Source: Cryptomeria japonica (taxonomy: Eukaryota > Streptophyta > Pinopsida > Cupressales > Cupressaceae). Taken from it: DNA of 64,000 bases. Positions within the stretch are counted from its first letter, which is position 1. Every line of letters begins with the position of its first letter. A program made the position numbers and the translations under genes. The stretch lies in the NCBI RefSeq assembly GCF_030272615.1, contig NC_081410.1, positions 573,077,241 to 573,141,240 of the forward strand. Direction: 5' to 3'. A model generated the notes under the pieces. The model saw only the letters and a program-made list of their open reading frames with translations. It had not been told where the DNA came from and searched no databases. Shown piece after piece: positions 12,306 to 22,585 of the stretch.

Positions 12306-14290
12306 AACCTATCTCAGGTGCTCCTCATGCTTTTTCTCATTTCAAGAATATATCAATATATCATCAAGGAACACAATCACAAAGTGATCCAGAAATGTGC
12401 AGAATGATAACTCAATGATGAACAAATAGTACCAAACTAGCACTGAGAGGGGGGGTGAATCAATACAGACAAAATACAGACCTAAACCGGTTCAGTAGCA
12501 ATCACTCCAAATGACTAGCAAACAGTGACACTAGTTTGAAACGGAGTGCAATCGGTAAAACTCAGAACAACTAAAACAATCATAAACTGATTACTCGTTG
12601 AGTTTTCCACTCAACTCAAAAATACACTACCATTTCACCCTTATGCATGAATAGGTAATCTATCATCATATCTTCACAATAGCTAGTTCAACATGTTTTA
12701 TTGACAAGCATAAAACATAGAACTATCATATGCTTAACAGGCAATAACAAAGCATCACAAGATAAAAGCATCACATATGACACACATATTTTTCACGTGG
12801 AAACCCAACTGGGAAAAACCATGGTGGGAATGAATACCCACAAGCTTGTTGTTGAACTCTTTGGAAGTCCACTCTGGTAGAAGCCTTGTCCAGTTAAAGA
12901 CATTACAAAAGGTTCTGCTAGGAACTAATCCTATTAGAGATCACCCAATTAAGGGATGGCTACAATACCTGGTTAAGGGTTAAACCCTGTTAAGAGTACC
13001 TTGTTAGAGGATTTCAAGAACTCAATAGCTAAAGGATTTGCAGAGCTCCCTAGCTTTCCAAATCTCAATAACTTTGAGTTACCCTATTAAGGGATTTACA
13101 ACAAGCCGGTTAAGGCTACCCTGTAAGGGGATTTTCCAACTGTGAGATGATTAGAGATCAATAGGTATTACAATGATCTGGTAACAGCACTCAATGCCAA
13201 TGCAGATCTACTTAAGCTCCTCTTCACCTTCTGCACTTACACTCTACAGGTATCACTTCTCTCCTCTGGTCTAGCAAGGATCTTGTATCCCTTCTCTTGG
13301 ATACTCACACACAGCTTTTGCCAACAACCTCTGAAAGAATCACAACATCAACCTTATAGGACAACAGACAGGTCGGTAGCATAAACCCTAAACCCTAGAC
13401 TTGTTAGGTTAAGGGATTCAAATAGTTCAATCCTGATCGTTGATCATACTGTATTAAATACAATAGATCTTGAATAAATCTCAAGACATTCTCCATCGTT
13501 CATTATCCACTAATTTCATGGCGGCTGGTAATCCATCATGTGTTTTCACCATTTACAAACTTTGCACATTCTTGAGGTAGATAGGGATAGTCTTCTTCAT
13601 GAAAGATCCTTCACGCGCACAAGGCTAACGTGGCAACATGATTTGTTCTTTGTTATACTACTTACTCATTACACAGAGATCACCGATTGAGCCATATAGG
13701 CTTGAAGCACTTCAACTGGAAACCCTGACGTTGAGACTACCAACCGGTAGTCATACAACACTTCCATGTGTTGGTTCTTATAACCATATGCCGGTTCACC
13801 TTGAACAAGCACACCGCTTCACTTTGGCATAAATGTTAGTTCACAATGTTATACCGGTTCTCACATATGCCAGTTCATACTCTTCAACATATTGACATCA
13901 ATGACAACATACAATGTCATTATGTCCACATACCAGTTCACATAATGCCAACACAGAATACCCCATTCATGAGGCTCATGAAAATAGCTGGAGCATTCGT
14001 AAGATCGAATGGAACCACAGTGAACTCATAGTGGCCATATCTAGTGCAAAATACAGTCTTGTGGATATTACTTTCCACTATTCTCAATTGATGGTATCCT
14101 GACTTCAGATCAATTTTGGAAAATACTTTGGCACCTTGAATTTGGTCGAATAAATCATCAATTCTGGGCAAAGGATATCGGTTCTTGATGGTTACTTTGT
14201 TCAACTAATGATAATCCATACATAATCAGAGAGATCCATCCTTCTTCTTCATGAAGATGATTGGTGCACCCCAAGGGGATACGCTAAGGT
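12306..14290 (-). pseudogene. Reverse transcriptase of the chromovirus, split by a solo LTR
   Basis: The N-terminal half (about 14290-13959) has [43 protein letters not shown] and [11 protein letters not shown], which are RT motifs 1 to 4. The C-terminal half (below 12400) starts with the VFLDDILIYS catalytic loop, whose two Asp residues are present. Between them lies the inserted LTR 12405-13953. The host frame agrees on the two sides once the insert and one copy of its duplication are ignored, so the insertion hit an already complete gene. Other stops show decay. Confidence 0.92.
12405..13953 (-). mobile_element. Solo LTR (1,549 bp) inserted in the chromovirus RT
   Basis: It is flanked by perfect CAGAA duplications at 12400-12404 and 13954-13958. 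Read on the minus strand it starts TGTTGGCATTATGTGAACTGG and ends TGAGTTATCA, the TG..CA form. A TATA-like CCTATAAGG (complement of 13352-13360) marks the likely promoter. The conserved hairpin pair lies at about 12795-12841, and a C-rich CACCCCCCCTCTCAG box at about 12447-12461. No internal domain or second LTR is present, so this is the product of LTR-LTR recombination. It contains many ACCGGT-like motifs, as do the LTRs at 21454 and 58757. Confidence 0.93.
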
Positions 14291-14578
14291 GAATGTGACC
14301 CTTCCCTCAGAGTTCCTCAAGCTGCATCTTGATCTTATTAAGCTCATTTGTGTTCATCCTATAAGGTGCTCTGGAAACTGGCTCAGCTCCTGGTATAAGG
14401 TCTATATGAAAGTCAATCTCTCTACAGGGTGGCATACCAGGTAGCTCTGAGGGAAACATGTCTAAATATCCCTTAGGATATGATGGTCATCAATTGATGT
14501 TTCCTTTTCATCCTCTTCCTCCCTATCACTGATGGTGATGGCAAAAAGTTGACATCCCTTTTGCATGCTTCGCTTAAG

Positions 14579-15154
14579 CTACATTGCGGAGATCATCTGA
14601 AGAGACACAAGTCTCTGAATCCTAGTGATTACTATGGCTAAACCATGACCATCCTCACACTCTACCACTTTCAAGAAGCAATCCATCTTGGCTCTGTGGG
14701 CATAAAGCCAATCCATGCCAAGTACGATGCCATATGATCCAAGTGGTATAACTCTAAGGTCTACTAGGGTGGTGGTATTGCCAATCTGAAGCTGACATGC
14801 CCTAACCTCTGATTCCACTGACACTCTAGCCCCTGAAGCTAACTCCACTTCCCAACTGACACCCTATCTAGTTGCCACTAGCCCGCAATGCTTCACAACC
14901 AATGGAGATATAAAGGAGTCAATAGCTCCTGAATCAAATAATATAGATACACTGTTACCTCTGATCATACCTGTAGCCTCAATGACTGTGGCCTGGTGCT
15001 CTACCTGGCAGTTGTCAACTACTGCAAAGACTTTATGGGACCTGCCCATATCTCCAACTGTAGGCTTTGATGCTACTATCCTCTGATTCCCTACCATCTG
15101 GCCTTGAGGACACTCTCTCGCCATGTGCCCCATGGCTCCACATGTGAAACAAGC
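14579..15154 (-). pseudogene. Gag zinc knuckle and retroviral-type aspartic protease, broken
   Basis: At the upper end a perfect CX2CX4HX4C knuckle reads CFTCGAMGHMAREC, the nucleic-acid-binding end of Gag. About 80 codons on, the protease active-site motif ILFDSGAIDSFI is present (D-S-G form of the D-T/S-G triad). A later IVLGMDWL segment matches the second conserved motif of gypsy proteases. One stop lies between the two protease parts (near 14862). The enzyme would process the Gag-Pol polyprotein. Confidence 0.9.
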
Positions 15155-15508
15155 ACTGCATGCTTGAAACTAGACACCCTAAGGCCTAGAAAAAGATTGT
15201 CCCCCTATCCTACTAGAACCACTGTACCCACCCCTGGAGGACTACTGAGTCCTTGCCAAAGGTGTGTAAGGAACCTGAGATTGCTGATCTCACCTTTGAC
15301 CCTAAGACTACCACTACTTGGGCTTTGTGCCCTACTGATTCTATGGAGGCCTCTGCCTCTGGTTTTGTTTTGACTATTGCGGAAGAGGGGATTTGGAGAA
15401 CCCTTGTGTGTTTCTGTTATTTCCCTTCCAATGGGGTTTCTAAAACCCGTATGTCTAGGGTATAGGGTTTCAGTTTTGGAACCGATCCTTGGTATCCTAT
15501 GGCCTAAC

Positions 15509-16309
15509 CTAAATCTCCTCTGCTATCAGTGCCTTCTCCATGACAACCTGAAGGCTCCTTGGAGTGGACATCCTCACTGGTCTTGCTATGCCGGCATTTA
15601 GCCCTTTGATGAAATGGTTGACGAGAAGCTTCTCGTCTTTCAGGTAGTCCATGTAGGGAAAGAGCTCGAAGAACTTGCCCTCATATTGGGTCACTAAGAG
15701 ACCCTTCTGCTAGAGGTCATGGAACTTGTCTATCCTATGTTGTCTATAATACTCTAACAAGTACCTCTCCCTAAACCTCTCGATAAAAATCTTCCATGTG
15801 AGAGTATCAACATCTAAACCACACTTGTATTCCTCCTGTCTCCACCATGTGGAGGTCGTCCCTCTCAATAGGTGGATTTCTACACATGCCTTTAGATTGC
15901 TCTTGTAAGAGCACAATGCAAAGCACCTATCAAGGCTCAACAGCCAAGCCTCAGCTTCTACCCCATCGGTAGATCCCCCAAAAGATGGTGGCTGGAGGCA
16001 CATAACCTCCTTGATAAGATCCCTTGGCTCCCGACGAGCTCTCTCATAATACACTGGCTCTACCACTGGAGGTGGTCCTGGTAGGTGCACAAACTCTGGC
16101 TCATTCCCACCTTGACTCTCTACGGGAATAGGAGGTGGACTCCTACTCTGTTCCCTATCTGTCGATCTATGACTCCCTAAGTTCTGATTTTCAACATGAT
16201 GATCCCCGACTGGGAACCTATCCTGGACTATACCAATCAGGTTCTGGAGTGTTTCTAAGATGTTTTGGTTTGGGTCAACTAGTTGTTTGGGAGGAGCCTC
16301 TGGGTTCAC
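15509..16309 (-). pseudogene. Gag capsid region of the chromovirus, broken
   Basis: Two blocks (16309-15710 and 15694-15509) are in the same frame with a single stop between them. The N-terminal part is Pro/Glu-rich. Then comes the retrotransposon Gag domain, with PPSFGGSTDGVEAEAWL, a central TSTWWRQEE segment and FRERYL, all typical of gypsy Gag. It is followed downstream by the CCHC knuckle at about 15113-15154. Gag would form the cytoplasmic particle that packages element RNA. The authentic start is uncertain: the first frame codon used here is a GTG, and translation may begin slightly upstream. Confidence 0.88.
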
Positions 16310-16401
16310 TTTGGGAACCGATTCATGCCTATCTACATTAAACTGGTGTTTCTAATATAATAAAATTAATTAAAGCAAAACGTAATGGAGAAAGGTTCCT
16401 A

Positions 16402-16430
16402 GTGTTGGAAACCTTGCTCTGATACCAAAA
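16402..16430 (-). promoter_or_regulatory. Primer-binding site (initiator Met tRNA) of the chromovirus
   Basis: On the minus strand the sequence after the 5' LTR reads TTTTGGTATCAGAGCAAGG. TGGTATCAGAGC is the standard plant complement of the 3' end of initiator-Met tRNA, used to prime minus-strand DNA synthesis. It lies three to four bases from the LTR end. Confidence 0.93.
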
Positions 16431-16991
16431 TGTCATGCCCAAACTTTTGAGCACAAACGGGATAAAAAAAAAAATTTAAATGCATCTGAATAACATTAAA
16501 TTGTAAATATACAATGCACTTAGCAAGTTTCGTTTTATCTATGTTTGAGTTAATTCTAATTACTAACTTATGTAAGCGAAAATAAATTCAATTATATGCG
16601 GAAAATTAATTCTCCAAAGAAACTATTATTGTCTCTACAATTTTAACCTCTAAATTAACTTAATTAAAACTTCCTAAAATATTTGGCGAAGATATTATTA
16701 ATCTCCTATAATCAAAATTTGTTTTAAGGAACAAATTAAATTAGACCTAGCACTTTATTTATAATGTCTAAAATTATATTTCAATCAATAATTAAAATGT
16801 GCTTAAAATTAAATCGACTAAAGGGTCAATTAAATTCATAATGCCCTATGTCCCATAAAGTTTAATCACATATACCTATGTCTAAGTGGGCTAAAATTAT
16901 TCCCTATAGTCAAATAATTTACAACAGAATTAAATTCCCTAAAGATTAAACTTCATAAATATTTAATTTAAAACATCTCAATCTATATATA

Positions 16992-17076
16992 TATATATAT
17001 AGGGTTATGAATATAAAGTTGGTCAAATCATAAATAAAAGAAAACTTCTACAAATTTGACCAACTTTATATTCATA

Positions 17077-17090
<14 letters not shown>
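16992..17090. repeat. Perfect inverted repeat (37-bp arms) in the 5' LTR
   Basis: The arms 16992-17028 and 17054-17090 are perfect reverse complements. They contain GGGTTATGAATATAAAG and its complement, with TA-repeat ends, around a 25-base AT-rich loop. The other LTR keeps the loop and part of one arm but has (TG)n and unrelated sequence in place of the left arm, so the hairpin is specific to this copy. Confidence 0.9.
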
Positions 17091-17122
<32 letters not shown>

Positions 17123-17282
17123 TGTTTTAACCATGCAAACCCTAATCCTTTATTTAATATAAAATATGTCCCTCTTTTCTTTTTTTTTTCATTCTTTATT
17201 ATCTTTCCACATTTTACCCTAGCCCCTAGGGTTCTATTCTTTCTTTTTTTTTTGTGCAGGGGCGAGCTTATTGGGCAGCGGC

Positions 17283-17520
17283 CATGGATGGAGGGTCTGT
17301 GGTGGTGGTCCCCGGGGATGCCACTCACTGTGGAAAACCACAGTGCCGATGCTCGAGTTGTCCACCATGGGAAGCCACAGTGGCGACGACCATTGTGGTC
17401 ACCCACAGTGGTGGCCCTTGGGCCATCCACTGTGGAACGCCACAGTGGTGTCCTCCACTGTGGTCGCCCATAGTGGAAGCTCCCCAGCCGCACTGACCAC
17501 TGTGCTAAACACAGTGGTTC
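17283..17520. repeat. GC-rich palindrome cluster in 5' LTR (CCACWGTGG type)
   Basis: About ten near-copies of CCACTGTGG or CCACAGTGG are spaced 10-35 bp apart, for example CCACTGTGGAACGCCACAGTGG and CATTGTGGTCACCCACAGTGG. Because each unit is a palindrome and neighbours can pair, single-stranded RNA or DNA here could form many alternative hairpins. The block is longer than its counterpart at 6890-7075. Frames on both strands are open across it simply because it lacks A/T-rich stops. Confidence 0.75.
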
Positions 17521-17732
17521 GGCCCTGGTTCAACCCTGAACCCCTATGCGATGAGTTATTTTTTTATTATAATTTTTTTTGTTTTAAAAAAAAATGATTT
17601 CGTTTATAATATTTAATAAATTATATATATATATATTTGTATATATATTTGTATATATACATATATATATATATATAAATCAGTATGTTTTTTTAAAAAG
17701 AACTCATTTAAACATATTTATCTGTAAATAAA

Positions 17733-17772
<40 letters not shown>

Positions 17773-20527
17773 CTCTATATTAGATCTAGGGCATTTTCTT
17801 TGTTAATAAATGTTGATATTCTTTTATTTTGAAACATTTTAACAAATTAGATAAATTCTTTAGATTAAAATCATTGTATTTATTTCCTTTATCAAAATCC
17901 TAGTTGCTAAAACAATAGATAGATTATTTAAATAGAGATTTACTTTCTGCAAAAATAAAGTAAATAACAGAATTAAATATACTTAGAACAACAACTCTAG
18001 AAATTATTTATTTCTATTAATCTGTTAAACTATAGATTTTATTTTTTGCACATAAACAAATGACATTTAATAATTCTTACAACTACTATATAAATGACAA
18101 AATTTAATAAATTTAACAGCAACTAGATAAATGAGTTGATATTTAAATTAAATCTTAGAGGTATGCATAGGAAATAACTGATTCTTTTTATTTTTAGAAT
18201 TCACATGCAAAATAGACTTTCATTTCCAAACTAACTTGCATACTACTAACAGCAACTACAGGGAACTTAATCCAAGATAAATGTATTTCTTTTGCAACAA
18301 AATATTATTTAACAAAATAATTTCATTTATTTAGAGTATGTTTAAAATACATTATAGCCATCAATACAAATGGGATCTTTCATTTCTTTTCTGCAAAATA
18401 GCATACTAAAATATTACAACTCTTTAAAACGTATTTCAAAGACACTATCGTCACCTTACAAATGGGTCTCTCATTTCTAATAAATGAGGACTTTTCAAAA
18501 TAATAATTACATTTACAACTATTTTTCTGCAACAAATAACTCCAGCAAACTTCCACTTGTCCTATTTTTTTTTTTCGACAACCTGCAATTTAATCAAAGC
18601 TATGACCATGGAGTGCTCACCTCCCAACCTAGGCTAACTAGTAGCAACCCCCGAGCTTGGAGAACCAAGCCGTAGACAAGTAACACACATGCAACACAAC
18701 AAAGAAGGGGAAACAATCACAAACATATTCCCAACCAAGGCTACACTGCACCACATAATGTGATGTCTTTACATGGGTGGTAGTGGACCAAATACCCTGA
18801 GGAGACTGCAAATATAGTAAAACTCAAGGCCACCTCATGGAAAACAATGATACATCATAAGTATAACAACCCCACAACCTTATGCCCCCCAAGGCATTCA
18901 TGCCTTATTTCCCTCCTTGTGACCCCCAAATGCATAAACAAGCCATGCAGCAAGGGTTACATGGGAATCCCTTGAGATCACTCTCTTAACAAGAGCCTCT
19001 CACTCGAGGGCTATCAAACTTCTACCACCCACAAGACCATCCTCTCTCCCAAGAGTAGGAGGTCTTGGTTACTCCCAAAACACAGAAAATACACAAGAGT
19101 AAAATGTAGAACACAAAATAAATTTTCATAGGGGAAAATACGAGAAACAAGTCTTTTCCATACAAGCAATTCCTTTCAACATAACATGCAATATAGAAAC
19201 AATACAAGAGAAATTTAACGAACCTTCAACTACCCAAAGGTATGCTAGAATAGTTGAGGATGAGCAACGCAATTCCACAATTCCTTGCTTCTCTACCCTT
19301 AGCCAAAATCCTATACCAAATCTCTTCTTTTCAAAATTGTATTGTCTCCAAAAATGGAGAGTGGGTGATTACTCGCAAAATCTCTCATTCTTGCCTAAGA
19401 AGACCTCAATGAGAGTTCCCATAGGTTTCTAAAATTGAAAAAGGAAAAGTTAGAAAAAGATCCAAAAAGATCTCTCATCAAAAAGGAAAGTTAACAACTT
19501 AGGTGATGCCTTCTAATTTTCAATTTTCGCTCAACTTAGGAAACCCACTTTTTAGGGTGTCTAAATGGTCACATGGGAGTTGAAACATGCCTAAAATTAC
19601 TCCTAACCCTTAGGTATACCTTATGGGCTTTAGGAAACACTCTTAAACTACCCCTAGGAGTCCATTTAACCCTTTTTAAACCCATCTGAAGTTAATTTTC
19701 GGGTCAAACTTAAGTTGACCACCCCAAAGATTCTCTTCCCAAGGCAATTATGGAATCACATTAAATTAATTGAAAAAGCTATGGTTAAACAACTCCCTCC
19801 AAGAGAAAATTTTAAAAAAACCCAAAACATAAATAAACACATGTCAAGTGACACAATAAAAATACTTTTACAAAATTATACATGAAATCTTGTCTCTTGT
19901 TGGATTTACACAAATAAATAAATTCAATCTAACACACATGCAACATCCACTTTTACAAATAAAATACTATACAAATGGGGTGTTGTCTCTTCAAATAGAC
20001 AAACCCTGGTTTTATGAACGTACATAGGTCTAGGTTTGGTTCTCCATAATATTTCCATGGTCAGATGGATAATTTTCCTACGCATCTCAATTACACATTA
20101 GTAATTCCAAATAACCTCATATAATATAAAACACATGAATAAGAATACACATCAAACACTCTGCATACAATATAACATTTAAACAATTCAATACATCTTA
20201 CATCCAAACAACTCCACATAAGCAATTATCATAATTCTCATAATTTTGATCCACACATAAAACATGCATCCTATTTCTATCATCATAGTAAAGTCCTGCA
20301 AATCCAATAATGACATATATCATCTCAAATTCATCCTATTCTAGAATCATATAGAGTTCTATATCATAAAGCATATAAATAAAGCATCAACATATAGAAA
20401 TGTTATCCAAATCATGGAATCATATAAGTTCTAAATCCATAATGCATAAAAATAAAGCATCCATAATAGACTCATCATAAAAATCACTGAAATGCTATAC
20501 TAAGTCAGGGTAGGGCCTCACAAATCG

Positions 20528-20819
20528 ACTCTCATAGTGACTCAAAATACATATGTTACAGATAGAAGCCATATCCAATAAGTTCAAGGATCTTTCTGGT
20601 TCACTTATATATTAAGAGTAAATATGTCATAGTACTAAAAAAGGAGATCAAGATTATTACAATGTTGTTGAATGGATACACACCTAGGCCTAACAAAGCC
20701 TAAAGTGTAAAGAAAATAACTAGTTCCTTATCTCTAGTTATTATTTTGTCCATTGGTCCACTGATCCAAGTCCTTAAGCATTGAAGTTGGCTTCTCATAG
20801 AGGATACTTGGAGACATTA
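20528..20819. other. Spacer beside the gypsy insertion; nothing recognised
   Basis: No ORF or LTR end is seen between the AATCG duplication and the gag-pro remnant beginning near 20820. On the minus strand this is where similarity to the second gag-pro remnant (45.8-46.5 kb) stops. Confidence 0.45.
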
Positions 20820-21448
20820 GTTGGAAACACCAATAGTACCAACCTCAATGAGAAGAGTCATAGAACCAATAGCAGGACAAGAGAAACCATCAAAGATCTT
20901 AATCACCACATCACTTTTATCATATGTTACTCGATGCAATTGTAAAGTATATAGGTATTCTCCAGTTACTACATTCACCATACATGTTGGATCAATGAGA
21001 ACCTACCATGAGAGTATGTCTTTGATCTTTGCAATGATATATTTTGGGCCATCAGGTGCTTCAATAGTCTCACTAGGATCAAAGGTAATGCATAGGTCCT
21101 TAGGAGATTCAAGTTTATCAATATGATTCACCACATTATTAGACTAAAGGCCAAGGTCATTAGGAGAAAATGCAAGATGCTCACATTCAACCACATTAGT
21201 AGAATGGAAAAGCAAAGGATTAGTAAAGATTTGGAGGTTTTGATTTAGAGGATCTATAGATTTATTTCCCTTGTCATTCACACTAACTACAAATATGGTA
21301 TTTTTATAAATAAGGTCTTAAATTCTACTCCTTAAGGAATAACACGTTTTCAGTGTCATGACTAGGTGACGATGATAATGGCAAAAAGATTTGGAATCAC
21401 GATAAGGTGGCAAAGGTTTGGAAGTGTCATTTCATTTAATGAGAGGAA
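20820..21448 (-). pseudogene. Gag end and protease region of a Tat/Athila-like gypsy, remnant 1 (distal part)
   Basis: On the minus strand, near 21395, there is a zinc-knuckle-like FCHYHRHL segment of the CxYHxxxGHxxxxC type used by Tat-lineage Gag, with several key residues lost. The downstream region has a NDKGNKS..NLQIFTNPL stretch, and then a protease-like part with VLIDPTCMVNVVTGEYLYT and a KIFDGFSCPAIGSM segment. The same order and similar residues occur in the remnant at 45.8-47.6 kb. The upstream half of this gag lies beyond the element inserted at 21454-28833. Confidence 0.7.
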
Positions 21449-21453
21449 GTTTA

Positions 21454-22535
21454 TGTTGGCATTTTGATGATGTTGTGATTGTCATTGATGGACACATACT
21501 TGCTTTGTGTACACTTTCTTAATGTATGAGTTATGATCAACCGGTAATTGTTCCAACCGGTATTATGTATTATAGTCTTAAGACTATCGGTGTTTTGTAG
21601 AAGATGTTTATCAGTCACAAATTGACTGAAGACCTCAAGTAGTTTGAAGGAACAAAGCGGTAGTTAACATTTTCTAGTCTTCATTTTTGACAACCGGTAA
21701 TCGGTATATTATATGAACTGGTATTACTCTGTGATGAGTTATCATCCACCAACACTTTGGCAGTGATTTTGTCATCTTACCAAATGTGTCTAGATGCACT
21801 GAACCAAGGAACTTGTAATCTAATCCTATTAGACCAACATGAAATCAGACTCCTTTATAAGGACATCATGTATAGGGTTTGTATGTATGAGAGATATATG
21901 TGTATGTGAGATAAACGAGGTTATGTATGATCTTTACAGAGAAGATTAGGTCTATGTAGAGTGTTGAGATACTGAAGACTGAAGTAATGCTAAAGTGAAT
22001 TAACAATGAGCTATCAAGGATCTAACCAAGCATACTGTGCTAGTATCTAGATCACCCACTTGTTGATTACTCATATCTTTGACAAGTCTGAAACCCTTAA
22101 CTGGGTAGGCCTAGCAAAGCCTTTGTAAATCCTCTAACAAGTTGATTCACAATTGTGGATCTGAAATCCTCTCACAAGGTAGTCTTTAACAGGACTTATC
22201 TCCTAACAGAGATCTAGATTCCTAACAGGATCTGTTCTGGTAAAGAACATTGTATGACCTTAACTGGTCTGGTTTCTATTCTGCATATAGTTACTTGTGA
22301 GTTTTTTCTCACCGTGGTTTTCCCCATTTAGGTTTCCATGTCAAATATCTTTTGTTATGGTGATTGTGTTTTTGTGGGTGAATGCTTTATTTTCTATTTG
22401 GTTTGCATTTATCTTAACCGGTTTATTAGTGAATTTGTTATACCGGTTATTTGCTAAACTATTTAGAAGTTTGAGTTCAGTGTTTTTTGGTATACTAATT
22501 CACCCCCCCCCCCCCCCCACTCTTAGTATTCATCA
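21454..22535 (+). repeat. 5' LTR of copy 1 (1,082 bp)
   Basis: It starts TGTTGGCATTTTGATG and ends TTAGTATTCATCA. A TATA-like CCTTTATAAGGAC lies at about 21852-21864. The conserved hairpin stem GTGAG/CTCAC is at 22297-22301 and 22308-22312, followed by TGGTTTTCCCC and a C-rich box at about 22501-22519. The box has a C run of 17 bases here but only 7 in the 3' LTR, a difference expected from slippage or sequencing. Confidence 0.93.
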
Positions 22536-22537
22536 AT

Positions 22538-22549
22538 TGGTATCAAAGC
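22538..22549 (+). promoter_or_regulatory. Primer-binding site of copy 1
   Basis: TGGTATCAAAGC starts three bases after the LTR end. It matches the initiator-Met tRNA primer site TGGTATCAGAGC with one substitution; copy 2 has the exact form. Confidence 0.9.
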
Positions 22550-22585
22550 CAACCTTTCTATAAGTCTAACCACTTTGAAGGAGAT

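Larger units (their letters stand above)
16431..20522 (-). repeat. 5' LTR of the chromovirus (4,092 bp)
   Basis: It has the same termini as the copy at 6263-10078. It is 276 bp longer, mostly because it keeps a stretch at about 17080-17283 (a long TA run, then a C/T-rich segment) that the other LTR lacks. It also carries a perfect hairpin at 16992-17090 and a longer GC-rich palindrome block (17283-17520). The length difference arose after insertion, because the two LTRs are made identical at integration. Confidence 0.95.
6258..20527 (-). mobile_element. Full-length Ty3-gypsy chromovirus (Tekay/Del-like) with 5-bp target duplication
   Basis: The element proper is 6263-20522 (14,260 bp), flanked by perfect AATCG duplications at 6258-6262 and 20523-20527. 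On the minus strand the order is 5' LTR (16431-20522), iMet primer site, gag with CCHC knuckle, protease, RT, RNase H, integrase, chromodomain-like tail, polypurine tract and 3' LTR (6263-10078). Integrase after RT/RNase H defines Ty3-gypsy. The chromodomain-like end and the very long LTRs fit the Tekay/Del clade of chromoviruses, which is established knowledge of that clade plus inference here. Many in-frame stops and a solo LTR inside RT make it non-functional. The two LTRs still align along most of their length, so the insertion is younger than the surrounding remnants. Confidence 0.93.

Noticed and set aside
17080-17597. Overlapping ORFs on both strands in the GC-rich block of the chromovirus LTR
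   Set aside because: They are open only because the palindrome array lacks stop-forming bases, and the equivalent frames are not kept in the other LTR.
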